Counted from the stretch's first letter, positions 24,564-34,718 are shown. The stretch is 64,000 bases of DNA from VAZQ01 sp963721005 (GCA_963721005.1 CAVRHR010000003.1:1178001-1242000), one strand, 5' to 3'. The notes: generated by a model not told the origin, from the sequence alone. Numbers and translations: made by a program.

Positions 24564-25970
24564 CTAGCGCGCCGGCGGGCGGCCGAGGTCGGCCTGCCAT
24601 TTGGCGGTCATGGCCGGGCGCGGGACTTCCTGCCCACGCAGGTAGACTCTGGTGATCTTGCGGGTGTTGGCGATGTTGTCCAAGGGATTGCCGTTGAGCA
24701 CCACGAAATCGGCGCTCTTGCCGGGAGCGACCGTACCGAGCTGGTCGAGCGCCAGGATCCGGGCCGAGGTACGGGTGCCGGCCACCAGTGCCTGCATCGG
24801 AGTCAGTCCCGCCCTCGTCACCTGCAGCTCCATCTCGATATGGGTGCCGAGGCCGAAATACTGGCCGCCGGTCACACCCCCGCTGTCGGTCCCGACCGCG
24901 AGCGTCACGCCGGCCGCATTGAGCCGCGCGGTATTTCGCAAATTGACCTGCCCCATGGCGCGCGCCCGCTGCGCCGCCTCCGGGTTGGCCGGGTTTCCGG
25001 ACAGCTCCTCGCCGAGCAGCTCGATCTCCCGCGACGAGAACGTCTCGCGCAGCAGCGGCTCGTCGAGCCAGGCCGGCTTGGCGGCATAGAAGGCGCGCCG
25101 CTCGCCCCACAGCGTCTGCTCGAAGAACACGTTCGGACGCGCCTTGAGCAACCCTAAAAGCTCGTCGTCGATATCCCGGTCGCGGATCATGTGGGCAAAG
25201 CCGTCGACGCCTGCCCGCAGCAGATCCTTGACGTCCTCGAGGTCGACGATGTGCGCCAGCACGCGGATGTCGTGTCTGTGCGCCTCGTCGATGATCGCGC
25301 GATAGAGGTTGGGCTTGAGCTTCTCCACGGTGCCGTTGCGATCGTCGACCCAGATCTTGATCATGTCGACTTTCTTGGCGGCAAGCTCCTGCACGTCCTG
25401 GCGGGCCTCGGCCTCGGTGGTGACCCCGTAGGCGGAATCGCGCATCGGACCGCCCGGTCCCGCGCCCGGCATGCCGAAACCGCGGCCGGCGGTGCGGAAC
25501 AACGCGCCCGGCGGCCGCTCGGCGCGCAGGGCATAGGCGAGATCGCTGCGCGCGGTGCCGGTCTCCAGGATCGCGGCGACGCCGTAATAAGCGAAGCGAT
25601 TGAGCGTATCGGTGAGGTTCTCGCGGGTGTAGTTGTCGGTCCCGAAGCTCAGGCCTTTGCGGTAGCCCATGTGAACATGGGCATCGACGAGACCGGGAAT
25701 GACTGTCTTGCCCGCGAGGTCGATGCGCACCGCCCCGGGCGGAATCTTGAGCTCGCCGCTGCGGCCGACCGCGGTGAAGCGCTCGCCCTCGACCATGAAG
25801 GCCGAGCTCTCGATCGGCGCCCCACCCTCACCGTTGATGAGGCGCGCACCTTCGAACACCAGTGTCTGGGTTTGGCTCTGGGTCTGGCTCCGCGCCGGCG
25901 CGGCGATGCCCGCGGCCAGCAGCACACAGGCAACGAGCAGAGAAGACGCGCACCGATCGGGCCGGTCCAT
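24564..25970 (-). CDS. Exported amidohydrolase, imidazolonepropionase-like (468 aa)
   Basis: A signal peptide is followed by LVFEGARLINGEG, the metal motif VIPGLVDAHVHMG, a Lys-containing DMIKIWVDD segment, RVLAHI and VTLAVGTDSGG. These are the expected H-x-H, Lys, His and Asp metal-site pieces of the metal-dependent amidohydrolase family, with a C-terminal GKSADFVVLNGNPL. The substrate is unknown (a cyclic amide, dipeptide or lactam are usual). The start at 25970 lies 11 bases after the SMP-30 stop, so it is the second or third gene of an operon with SMP-30 (25982) and perhaps the VOC gene (27134). Confidence 0.92.
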   Translation of the reverse strand: MDRPDRCASSLLVACVLLAAGIAAPARSQTQSQTQTLVFEGARLINGEGGAPIESSAFMVEGERFTAVGRSGELKIPPGAVRIDLAGKTVIPGLVDAHVHMGYRKGLSFGTDNYTRENLTDTLNRFAYYGVAAILETGTARSDLAYALRAERPPGALFRTAGRGFGMPGAGPGGPMRDSAYGVTTEAEARQDVQELAAKKVDMIKIWVDDRNGTVEKLKPNLYRAIIDEAHRHDIRVLAHIVDLEDVKDLLRAGVDGFAHMIRDRDIDDELLGLLKARPNVFFEQTLWGERRAFYAAKPAWLDEPLLRETFSSREIELLGEELSGNPANPEAAQRARAMGQVNLRNTARLNAAGVTLAVGTDSGGVTGGQYFGLGTHIEMELQVTRAGLTPMQALVAGTRTSARILALDQLGTVAPGKSADFVVLNGNPLDNIANTRKITRVYLRGQEVPRPAMTAKWQADLGRPPAR

Positions 25971-25981
25971 GGCGGGCTCCC

Positions 25982-27040
25982 TCAAATGCCGGGCGTGATC
26001 ACCCTGATCTTGTAGATGCTGGTGCGCGCCGCGATATAGAGCGTCTTCTTGTCGGCGTCGCCGAACCCGATATTGGTGGACTGCTCCGGCGCCCGGATGG
26101 TGCCGAGATGCTTGCCCTCCGGCGAGATGATCCACACCCCACCAGGGCCGGTCTCGTACAGATTGCCTTTGACGTCGACCCGCAGGCCGTCGGTGATGCC
26201 GCGCTCGGTCGCATCCTTGCTCAGATCGATGAACATCTTGCCGTTGGCGAGCGTGCCGTCGGGCAGCACCTCGTAGCGCCTGACATAATTGTCGCGGCTG
26301 CCGTTGACGTAGAGATATTTCTCGTCCCGCGAGAAGGCGAGACCATTGGTGTTGGGCATATCCTTGATCAGGAGCGTAAGCTTGCCGTTCTTCCACATGA
26401 ACACGGCATTGTACTCGAGCTCCTTGCGCGGATCCTTGTCGCGCAACCGCAGACCCCCATAGGTGTCGGTGAAGTAGATGGCGCCGTCGCGCTTGACCAC
26501 GACGTCATTGGGGCCATTGAAGCGCTTGCCCTCGTAGCGGTCGGCAAGCACGGTGCGCTTGCCGTCCGGCTCGAGGCGCATGAGCGAGCGGCCCGCGAAG
26601 GTGGCGACGATGACGCGGCCCTGGCCGTCGAGCGTGAGGCCGTCGGCGCCGATCATGAAGAACTCCTCGAACTGCGGATCGGTGCGCTCGCGGCCGTTGT
26701 TCTGCAGGCCGCCCCAGCGCCAGATATCCGGTCCGTTGTAGCCCGCATTGGCGAGATAGACCGACACCTTGCCGTCCTGCGGGGTGAGCTTGTAGATCAC
26801 GTTGCCCGGGATATCGGTGAACAGCAGGTAGCCGCCGTTCTTCTGCGACTTGGAGGCGCCCACCCACACCGGGCCTTCGGTGAAGCCGAAGCCGCCCTTG
26901 ACGAGCTCGACCTTGGCATCGGGCAAAACCAGCGCATCGAGCGCGGGATCGAGCCGCACCACCGCATCGCCGGCGGGCTGGGCGGTTGCAAAAGAACTCG
27001 CGAGCAGGCTCGCGAGCGCGGCCATCGGAAATCTGATCAT
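25982..27040 (-). CDS. Exported SMP-30/gluconolactonase-like beta-propeller (352 aa)
   Basis: A signal peptide ends FATAQ. GFTEGPVWVG carries the metal-binding Glu of the SMP-30 family. NGPNDVVVKRDGAIYFTDTYGGL and GITDGLRVDVKGNLYETGPGGVWIISPEG carry the Asn and Asp ligands. Members hydrolyse lactones or organophosphates; the substrate here is unknown. It lies between the amidohydrolase (11-base gap) and the VOC gene (93-base gap), all read leftward. The grouping suggests a catabolic set in which a lactone or cyclic amide is opened. Confidence 0.92.
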   Translation of the reverse strand: MIRFPMAALASLLASSFATAQPAGDAVVRLDPALDALVLPDAKVELVKGGFGFTEGPVWVGASKSQKNGGYLLFTDIPGNVIYKLTPQDGKVSVYLANAGYNGPDIWRWGGLQNNGRERTDPQFEEFFMIGADGLTLDGQGRVIVATFAGRSLMRLEPDGKRTVLADRYEGKRFNGPNDVVVKRDGAIYFTDTYGGLRLRDKDPRKELEYNAVFMWKNGKLTLLIKDMPNTNGLAFSRDEKYLYVNGSRDNYVRRYEVLPDGTLANGKMFIDLSKDATERGITDGLRVDVKGNLYETGPGGVWIISPEGKHLGTIRAPEQSTNIGFGDADKKTLYIAARTSIYKIRVITPGI

Positions 27041-27133
27041 GTTCTCCCCCGGCGATCGAAGAACTTGTCCGGCGAGCCTACGCCAGCACGGGGCGTGAGA
27101 AAAGCCGGCCGCGAGGCCGCCGGCGGGGCGCGG

Positions 27134-27520
27134 TCAGGCGGTCGCCGACGCGCTCTTGTCCGGCGCGTTGCGCTCGAAGCCGCCCTCGGCGAGATCAAAA
27201 TTGTTGCCTTCCGGATCGGTGGCGCGCTGCTCCGCATAGGCACGGTCGGGCGGCCGCGGCGAGGGGCCCACCACCTTCCAGCTCTTCAATCGCTCGGCGA
27301 TGAGATCGGCATCCTCGATCTGGAAGCCGAAGTGATTGAGGCCGCAGGGCTTGCCTTCGGCCTTCTGGCTCAAGAGCGCGACCGTGATGTAGCCATCGCT
27401 GACGAAGACGTTGTGGCGGCCGTTGCGCTGCACCACCTTCATGTCGAACACCTCGCAATAGAACTGCGCGAGCTTTTCCGGGTCCATGCAGACAATGGCC
27501 AAATGCCTGATCTTGGGCAT
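27134..27520 (-). CDS. VOC-family protein (glyoxalase/extradiol-dioxygenase fold), 128 aa
   Basis: One VOC module is present: KIRHLAIVCMDPEKLAQFYCEVFDMKVV, then CGLNHFGFQIED and RATDPEGNNFDLAEGG. A first-strand His (RHLAI), a second His (NHFGF) and a late acidic residue (FDLAE) fit a metal site. It may be a lyase, dioxygenase or bleomycin-type binder. ATG 27520 follows GAGGGAGCAAGCC. It is the likely first gene of a VOC / SMP-30 / amidohydrolase group. Confidence 0.88.
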   Translation of the reverse strand: MPKIRHLAIVCMDPEKLAQFYCEVFDMKVVQRNGRHNVFVSDGYITVALLSQKAEGKPCGLNHFGFQIEDADLIAERLKSWKVVGPSPRPPDRAYAEQRATDPEGNNFDLAEGGFERNAPDKSASATA

Positions 27521-27586
27521 GGCTTGCTCCCTCATCGGTGCGGAATTTCAGCGACGATAAGGAAGCAGGCCGCAAGCCGAAGTCAA

Positions 27587-27610
27587 TGCCGCAGGGATAT
27601 CCCTGCGGCA
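27587..27610. terminator. Perfect 24-base palindrome downstream of the outer-membrane gene
   Basis: TGCCGCAGGGAT (27587-27598) is followed at once by its exact reverse complement (27599-27610), with no loop. It lies 35 bases after the stop of the barrel gene (27645) and 67 bases before the VOC start. As RNA it would fold to a stem, but no U-run follows, so it may be a terminator or, since loops are absent, a protein-binding operator for the VOC group. Confidence 0.45.
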
Positions 27611-27644
27611 GACCGGGTCGACGAAGCGGATAAGGGAGAAGCGG

Positions 27645-28364
27645 TCAGTTGCCGCCGCCGAAGCGGAAGTTCACGCCGCCGCGCACCATGTCGCTCTTGA
27701 GCGAGACGTTGTTGTTGGCGACCACGCCGCAGCTGAAGCCGCAATTCATGTTGCCGAGATCCACATGGAGATATTCGGCCTTGGCGGTCCAGTTGCTGGT
27801 GAGCGCGAGCTCGACACCACCGCCGGCGGTCCAGCCGGTACTGGTCTGGGTCGCGCCCGCAAAGCCCGGCGTGCTGGCCTTGACGTCGCCGAAAGCGACG
27901 CCGCCCGTCACGTAGGGCAGGAACCGGTCGAACGCATAGCCGGCGCGGCCACGCACGGTGGCCAGCCAATCATTGCCAGTGGTGCAGCCGGCCGGACATC
28001 CGGCCGAGGTGGCGCTGCCCTTTAGATTCGACCAGTCCACGTCGCCTTCCAGGCCGAGCACCGCATGGCCGAGCTGCCAATTGACGCCGGCGGTGCCGCC
28101 CGCGACCGCGCCCGACACATTGACGCTGCCGGCGGTATCCCAATTCGAGGTGCTCCAGCCGCCGCCGCCGTTGACGCCGACATAGAAGCCGGACCAGTTG
28201 TAGGCGGTGGGCGCCACGACCGGCGGCGCCTTGTAGAGCGGAGCGACCGAAAGATCCGCGGCCGACGCCGAGCCCGCCGCCACCACGCCGATGAGGGCCA
28301 TGGCGGGCACCAGCACGAAAGTGCGCAGGAGACGGTTCGTCGAATTCTTGCGGTTCTGGATCAT
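27645..28364 (-). CDS. Outer-membrane beta-barrel protein, Omp25/31-like (239 aa)
   Basis: A signal peptide (ending ASAAD) is followed by a proline-rich linker (LYKAPPVVAPTAYNWSGFYVGVNGGGG), the usual start of Rhizobiales 8-strand barrels. Alternating hydrophobic strands follow to a C-terminal aromatic (GGVNFRFGGGN). GYAFDRFLPYVTGGVAFGDV and WTAKAEYLHVDLG are family landmarks. Four Cys residues form two likely pairs (CPAGC; CGFSC). It is a structural or porin-like protein. Confidence 0.92.
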   Translation of the reverse strand: MIQNRKNSTNRLLRTFVLVPAMALIGVVAAGSASAADLSVAPLYKAPPVVAPTAYNWSGFYVGVNGGGGWSTSNWDTAGSVNVSGAVAGGTAGVNWQLGHAVLGLEGDVDWSNLKGSATSAGCPAGCTTGNDWLATVRGRAGYAFDRFLPYVTGGVAFGDVKASTPGFAGATQTSTGWTAGGGVELALTSNWTAKAEYLHVDLGNMNCGFSCGVVANNNVSLKSDMVRGGVNFRFGGGN

Positions 28365-28689
28365 CTGACTCTCCCGGCCCGCGCTTGCGGCGCGGGTTCC
28401 ACCCTTAGGCTTAGACGCTCGAACCCTATCTAAGGTTCAATCCCCCACTCCATCAGAGCCAAGCAAATCTTGGTTAATGGCGGCTTATACGGACACCCGT
28501 TTGGGGGTCCAGAACGGCCAAATTATGCCGCCGGCGTGACCATGTGGTGGTACCGGCTCGGTCAAAATGACAAATGATTCAAGTGATTTAGCGGGGGCAC
28601 GCGATGGTAATTTGCCGCGCCCGCGATACCGCAGCGCCGGCCCCGCGGTACACTGATACGGGCACGCCGGCGGGCACCAGCCGCCAACC
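28365..28689. other. Intergenic stretch of 325 bases, nothing recognised
   Basis: The right of the barrel-gene stop-proximal region is a GC-poor patch (28440-28580) that could carry the promoter of the 28690 gene's upstream neighbours, but both flanking genes read leftward. I found no ORF, hairpin or motif that I would defend. Confidence 0.3.
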
Positions 28690-29700
28690 TCATTTGCGGG
28701 CCACCAGCGCCCGGTAGGCCACGATGACATCAGGAGTGGCGGCGCCGGCCAATTCCGCGATCCTGGCGGCGAGTTCGGCCCCATCGATGGGGGCACCGAC
28801 CGGCAGATCGACCTTGCGGGCATCGGCCTGATATTGCGGGTCGCGCGCCATCTCCCGAAAGGCCTTGCGCAGGATGTCGATCAAGTCGGCCGGCATGCCG
28901 GGCGGCCCCACCACCGGGATTCCCAGCCGGTCGACCGCGAGCACTAGCGAGAGCAGCGGCAGGTCGCGCGGCGGGACCACATCCTGCAGCAACGGCAGGC
29001 CGGCGTGGCGGGCGGTGGTCTGCAGGATCGGGTAGACGGTCCGCTCGATCAAATCCTGCCGGTTGCCGAGCGAATCCTCGACTGTGAAAAATCCATCGAC
29101 CTCGTTCTGCTCCAGCGCCAGCAGCACCCGGGCGGTCGACACATAGCCGAGCACGACCCGAATGGGCCAGCCGGCGGCGGCGAGCAGCGCCGGCACGGTT
29201 GCGGTCGCGGTGGTGCTGCCGAGCGCACCGAACACCACCGGCCGCCGCGAGGATTTGAGGTCGGGCAAGCTCGTGATGCCGATGCCGGAGCGCACGTAGA
29301 GCACCGAATTGACGGCGCCGGGACTGCCGATATAGCTGAGCCGGGCCGGATCAAACAAATTTCCGGAGCCGTTGACCAGCCCGTCGATGAACCAGGAGCG
29401 GCCCGGCTCCGCGAGCGTGAGGCCGTCGGGCGCGGCCCGGCGAGCGAGGTAGTTGGCGGCCACGCTGCCGGCAGCGCCTTCCATATTCTGCACCACCACG
29501 CCGGGCTGGCCTGGAATAAAGCGCACCAGGTGCCGCGCCACCGCGCGCGCCGTCGCATCGACGCCGCCGCCCGGCGCGAAGCCGACGATCACGGTGACGG
29601 TCCTGCCCCGGTAGAAGTCGGCTGCCGCTGCGGGCCGGGTTGCGACCAGCGCGCCCACCGCACCCAGGGCGATCCCACATAGAAAACGCCGCCGCCTCAT
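28690..29700 (-). CDS. TTT-type (Bug-like) substrate-binding protein, divergent subfamily (336 aa)
   Basis: MRRRRFLCGIALGAVGALVATRPAAAA is an Arg-rich export signal. The mature protein reads DFYRGRTVTVIVGFAPGGGVDATARAVARHLVRFIPGQPGVVVQNMEGAAGS, a variant of the Bug ENRPGAG region shared with the proteins at 31814 and 41023. Later, DGFFTVEDSLGNRQD and VVGPPGMPADLIDILRKAF match them too. It probably binds an organic acid in the periplasm. There is no adjacent TctA-TctB. It is divergent from the ATPase at 29845. Confidence 0.85.
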   Translation of the reverse strand: MRRRRFLCGIALGAVGALVATRPAAAADFYRGRTVTVIVGFAPGGGVDATARAVARHLVRFIPGQPGVVVQNMEGAAGSVAANYLARRAAPDGLTLAEPGRSWFIDGLVNGSGNLFDPARLSYIGSPGAVNSVLYVRSGIGITSLPDLKSSRRPVVFGALGSTTATATVPALLAAAGWPIRVVLGYVSTARVLLALEQNEVDGFFTVEDSLGNRQDLIERTVYPILQTTARHAGLPLLQDVVPPRDLPLLSLVLAVDRLGIPVVGPPGMPADLIDILRKAFREMARDPQYQADARKVDLPVGAPIDGAELAARIAELAGAATPDVIVAYRALVARK

Positions 29701-29844
29701 CGATATTCCTGTCCTGGCCCGGCTCCATCGCATTGGGACCGGCAGCATAGCGGATTTCCGGTTATCGAGGCGCCGCAGAGGCGATACGCTCGCGACCGAT
29801 CCATCTCCCGGACCCATCGCGGTCGGTCAAGCGCGCCGTTCTCC

Positions 29845-30995
<1,151 letters not shown>

Positions 30996-31077
30996 GGCGC
31001 CTTGACCCGGCGCGTCGCCCAGTGTGCTAGGATTTCGTATCGCAGGCCGCCACCACCAATCCCAGGAGCAGATCGGC

Positions 31078-31791
31078 ATGACCTCCATCGACAAGTTCGA
31101 GGACCATTGCTGGAAGGACATCATCCCGGAAGCCGACATCAAGCTGTATGCCGGCTGGCGGCGGGAAACCTTCGTCGGGCCGCGGCCGGCCTTGCTGGCG
31201 ATCGACCTCTACGATCTGGTGTATCGTGGCGGTCCGCATTCGCCTTATGAGCTCAACGAGCGTTTCACCAACACCTGCGGCATCTTTGCCCATGAGGCGA
31301 TCGAGCCGACCAAGGCGCTGTTCGCGGCCGCCCGCTCGGCCGGCATTCCGGTGTTCTATTGCACCCAGGACACCCGCCCCAACAACCGGCCGCCGGGCGC
31401 GGTCTCGACCCGGCGCCAGCGTCCGACGCCGACCGACAACCCGCATGCGATCTATCGCGAGTTCACTCCGCACCCGGAAGACATCGTCATCTACAAGCAA
31501 CGCGCCAGCGCCTTCGCGGGCACGCCGATGTTCTCGCATCTGGCGCTGCTCGGCATCCAGAGCCTGATCGTATGCGGCGAAAGCACGTCCGGCTGCGTGC
31601 GGGCGAGCGTGGTCGACGCCTATTCCAACGGCTTCCACGTCACTATCGTGGAGCAATGTACCTTCGACCGCTCCGCCTTCATCCACAAGGTCAACCTGTT
31701 CGACCTGCATCACAAATATGCCGACGTGATGCATCTCGAGGAAGTCGCGGCGCATCTTGCGGGCATGCGCATGGGCCGGGCGGCGGAATAG
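31078..31791 (+). CDS. Isochorismatase-family cysteine hydrolase (237 aa)
   Basis: The catalytic triad is visible: D43 (LLAIDLYDLVY), K140 (IVIYKQRASAFAGT) and C173 (GESTSGCVRASVVDAYSNGF), with the cis-peptide-type SALL-like segment LALLGIQSLIVCG. Such enzymes hydrolyse N-carbamoyl or amide bonds (for example N-carbamoylsarcosine, nicotinamide or maleamate). ATG 31078 follows CCAGGAGCAGATCGGC. It leads a probable operon with the binding protein (31814) and the alpha/beta protein (32896), whose substrate is presumably related. Confidence 0.93.
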   Translation: MTSIDKFEDHCWKDIIPEADIKLYAGWRRETFVGPRPALLAIDLYDLVYRGGPHSPYELNERFTNTCGIFAHEAIEPTKALFAAARSAGIPVFYCTQDTRPNNRPPGAVSTRRQRPTPTDNPHAIYREFTPHPEDIVIYKQRASAFAGTPMFSHLALLGIQSLIVCGESTSGCVRASVVDAYSNGFHVTIVEQCTFDRSAFIHKVNLFDLHHKYADVMHLEEVAAHLAGMRMGRAAE

Positions 31792-31813
31792 CGCTGGAAC
31801 GCGGATATCGACG

Positions 31814-32890
31814 ATGACGCCGATCGCAAAACTCCGGCGGGGCCTGCTGGCGGCGTCATTGGGGCTGGCCGCCATGCTGGCGGCGAGCCCGCGCGCGGCG
31901 GCGCAGGGACAGGCACAGGCGCAGGGCGACGGCCCCTCGTTCGCCGGCAAGCAAATCAGGCTGTTCGTCGGCTTCTCGCCCACCGGATTCGGCTACGACA
32001 CCTATGGGCGACTGCTGGCGCGTTATCTCGGACGCTATCTTCCGGGCAAGCCGAGCGTGGTGGTCCTGAACAAGCCCGGCGCCGGCTCGCTCAATCTGGC
32101 GAACTACATCTACAACGTGGCGCCGCGGGACGGCACCGAGATCGCCATCGTGGGCCGCGGCGTGGCGGCGGATCCGATGCTCGCCGGCACTGCCTCGAAC
32201 GCAATGTTCGATGCCACCCGGTTCAGCTGGCTCGGCAGCATGAACAACGAGGTGTCGGGCTTCTACATCCGGCAACCCGGCCCGGCTGCGACGCTCGCGG
32301 AAATCCTCGCGGGGGCAAACCTCAAGGTCGGCGCCACCGGGGCCGGCGGCGATCAGCAGGTGTTCGCCGCGGCGCTCAACGCGCTCCTGCGCACCAGGCT
32401 CACCACCATCGGCGGCTATCCGGGCACCAACGAAATCCTGCTCGCGGTCGAGCGTGGCGAGCTCGACGGCATCGTCGGCTATTCCTGGGGGGTCGCCCGC
32501 TCCGGCAACCGCGACTTGCTCGAATCCGGCAAGCTCAAGATCGTCATGCAGCTGGCGCTCGACAAGCACCGGGAGCTGCCGAGCGTCCCCCTGGTCACCG
32601 ATTTCGTGACCGATCCAGAGGACAAGAAGGTGCTGGAGGTGATCTTCTCCCGGCAATCCATGGGCCGTCCCCTGGTGGCGCCGCCCGGGCTCGATCCACG
32701 CCTCACCCATGTGCTGCGTAGCGGTTTCGCGGCGGCCATGAACGATCCGGAGCTCTTGGCGGAAGGCGCGCGCACGGGCCTCGAGATCAACGTGGTGCGC
32801 GGCGAAGACGTGCAGGCCTTGGTGGAAGGCCTCTACCGATCGGCGCCCGCCGTGGTGGCGCGCGCGCAGGCGATCGCGGTGGCGAGGTAG
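31814..32890 (+). CDS. TTT-type (Bug-like) substrate-binding protein, divergent subfamily (358 aa)
   Basis: A Sec signal (ending AAAQG) is followed by FAGKQIRLFVGFSPTGFGYDTYGRLLARYLGRYLPGKPSVVVLNKPGAGSLNLANYIYN, clearly related to the protein at 41023 (GFSPGGGYDIYGRTLARYMGRHIPG). Later shared blocks are GGYPGTNEILLAVERGELDGIVGYSW and VLEVIFSRQSMGRPLVAPPG. The ligand is unknown. It lies 22 bases after the isochorismatase gene and five bases before the alpha/beta gene, so the three are co-transcribed. Confidence 0.88.
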   Translation: MTPIAKLRRGLLAASLGLAAMLAASPRAAAQGQAQAQGDGPSFAGKQIRLFVGFSPTGFGYDTYGRLLARYLGRYLPGKPSVVVLNKPGAGSLNLANYIYNVAPRDGTEIAIVGRGVAADPMLAGTASNAMFDATRFSWLGSMNNEVSGFYIRQPGPAATLAEILAGANLKVGATGAGGDQQVFAAALNALLRTRLTTIGGYPGTNEILLAVERGELDGIVGYSWGVARSGNRDLLESGKLKIVMQLALDKHRELPSVPLVTDFVTDPEDKKVLEVIFSRQSMGRPLVAPPGLDPRLTHVLRSGFAAAMNDPELLAEGARTGLEINVVRGEDVQALVEGLYRSAPAVVARAQAIAVAR

Positions 32891-32895
32891 TTGCG

Positions 32896-33762
32896 ATGAT
32901 AACCCGGCAGCTGCGCTGGTCATGGCAGGGACGCGAGCTCGAGCTCGGCCTGGACGAGGCCGGCAGCGGTCCCTTGCTGCTCCTGCTGCCGGCCTTGAGC
33001 TCGATCTCGACCCGCGTCGAGATGCATCCGCTGATGGAGCGGCTGGCAACGCAATTCCGTGTGGTGGCGCTCGATTGGCCGGGGTTCGGGGCTGCGCCGC
33101 GGCCGGCGCTGCGCTGGACGTCGGATGCCCTGTCGGATTTTCTGCGACATGCGCTGGCCGGGCTCGGCGAGCGTCCCCACGCGGTGGTCGCGGCCGGCCA
33201 CGCGGCCACCTATCTGCTGCACCATGCCGCGCACCATCCGGACTGCACGGACAGGATCGCGCTCATCGCGCCGACCTGGCGCGGACCCTTGCCCACCATG
33301 GCGGGCGGCCAGAGGCCGCTGTTTGCGAAAATCCGCCGGCTCATCGAGATCCCCGGCCTCGGCCCCCTGCTCTACCGGCTCAACGTCAGCTCGTTCGTGG
33401 TGCGCCGGATGGTCTCGGGCCACGTCTACAGCGACCCGGCGTGGCTCGTCGGCGAACGCCTCGCGGACAAGCGCAAGGTGGTGGATGCGGCGGGAGCACG
33501 CTTTGCGTCGGTGGCGTTCGTGACCGGCGGCCTGGACCGGGTCGCCGACCGCGCGGAATTCCTGGGGCTCGCGGCCGGTGCCGGGATGCCGATCATGCTG
33601 GTCTACGGGAGCGAGACTCCGCGCCGGTCGCTCGCCGAGATCGAGGCGCTGGCGGCGCTCGCCGGCGTGCAGGCCGCCCGCCTGCCACGCGGCAAGCTGT
33701 CGGTGTACGAGGAATTTCCCGACGAGGTCGCGGCCGTGCTGCGCCCGTTCCTGGCGATCTGA
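32896..33762 (+). CDS. Alpha/beta-hydrolase-fold protein lacking the catalytic Ser
   Basis: This 288-residue protein has the fold hallmarks LLLLPALSSIST, the strand VVALDWPGFGAAPRP, and a Pro/Gly-rich cap. The nucleophile elbow, normally G-H-S-x-G, reads AAGHAATYLL (G101-H102-A103), so the Ser is Ala. The usual catalytic His near the C-terminus is also absent (LPRGKLSVYEEFPDE). It is therefore a non-canonical or binding-only member, if the alignment is right. It starts five bases after the stop of the binding protein, in one operon. Confidence 0.8.
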   Translation: MITRQLRWSWQGRELELGLDEAGSGPLLLLLPALSSISTRVEMHPLMERLATQFRVVALDWPGFGAAPRPALRWTSDALSDFLRHALAGLGERPHAVVAAGHAATYLLHHAAHHPDCTDRIALIAPTWRGPLPTMAGGQRPLFAKIRRLIEIPGLGPLLYRLNVSSFVVRRMVSGHVYSDPAWLVGERLADKRKVVDAAGARFASVAFVTGGLDRVADRAEFLGLAAGAGMPIMLVYGSETPRRSLAEIEALAALAGVQAARLPRGKLSVYEEFPDEVAAVLRPFLAI

Positions 33763-33779
33763 TGCTCGGGAGTCGCGCT

Positions 33780-34154
33780 TTAGGCCTTGGTGTACGGCCG
33801 GGCGCGCTTGCGCATGCGCTCGTCGTCGGCGAAGCCGCCGATGAATTGGCTGGTGGCCAGGACCAAGAGCGAGAAGAAGCTCAGCTCCGCCATCTGCAGC
33901 GGATCAGCGATATAGATGCTGAAATCGGGCGGATACAGGAAATAGGCCGCACAGATGTCGCTGGCGATGGCGGTCATGATCGCCGGCCAGCTGCCGTATC
34001 TGACCGCCACGAAGGTGATCGGAATGAGATAGCCGAAGATCAGATGCTGTGGCTGCAAAGCAAGGTAGACCGACAACAGGATGCCGGTGGTGAGCGCCAC
34101 CAAGGCGGCAGCGACCAGGACTGGAGCGACCCAACGTTTGGAAATCTCGGACAT
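33780..34154 (-). CDS. DUF4118 (KdpD-type) membrane-domain protein, 124 aa
   Basis: Four hydrophobic segments are present, with LIFGYLIPITFVAVRYGSWPAIMTAIASDICAAYFLYPPDFSIY matching the DUF4118 membrane module of KdpD-like sensors (Y-x-x-x-x-V-A-x-x-Y-G then FFxxPP). There is no kinase domain, so it stands alone; a basic C-terminal tail ends it. It could be a fragment left from a sensor kinase or a small scaffold. ATG 34154 (MSEISKRW) is preferred to a GTG 13 codons upstream. Confidence 0.75.
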   Translation of the reverse strand: MSEISKRWVAPVLVAAALVALTTGILLSVYLALQPQHLIFGYLIPITFVAVRYGSWPAIMTAIASDICAAYFLYPPDFSIYIADPLQMAELSFFSLLVLATSQFIGGFADDERMRKRARPYTKA

Positions 34155-34718
34155 CTCGACCGACCCATCCGGAACAGGTCCGGGCCCCGACACCGCTAAA
34201 TATACGCGAAATGATATGCGAAGGAAAGCAGCAGCAATGGCCCATAAAATACTTTATTAACGGCACCCGCGGGTGGCCGATCCGGCCGAGAGACGAGGCG
34301 ATTCGCGTGAGTTTTGCGGCAAATCCGGGCTTTGTCGGTAGCCCCCCTCCATGGATTATGCTGCACTGCAAAATGAATGCGGCTCGGCGGCACGCCAAAA
34401 AATGGAAGTCGTGATGTCGGTTTGCGCCCGGTCATCGCCCTCGCGCCCGCAGCCATTAGACCCGCCGCATGCGCGACCAAACGTCCCGCCTCGGCCGGTC
34501 GAACGCCGACACGGAGTCCTTTGATCGCGGCCATAACCCTGATTTAGAAGGGCGAATGCAGGGCTGCGGCAGCCAATCCGGTCGGGTCGAGGCGCCCGGC
34601 GGCAACCCGACCGCATCGACCGAAAATTGCGCATTGGCCCATGCCGCTATTTAATTGACGCGAAAATTCGATTATGAGTTGGCTCTGCCGCTAAAGACCG
34701 CAATATAAAGGCAGGGGG
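34155..34718. other. Intergenic stretch of 564 bases upstream of tctBA
   Basis: No gene is visible. This is the leader side of the tctB-tctA operon and is lower in GC than its neighbours near 34195-34260 and 34640-34700. I could not choose a promoter with confidence. Confidence 0.35.

Noticed and set aside
34194..34718. A riboswitch or promoter in the tctB leader
   Set aside because: There is a low-GC patch but no defensible -35/-10 pair or conserved leader fold.
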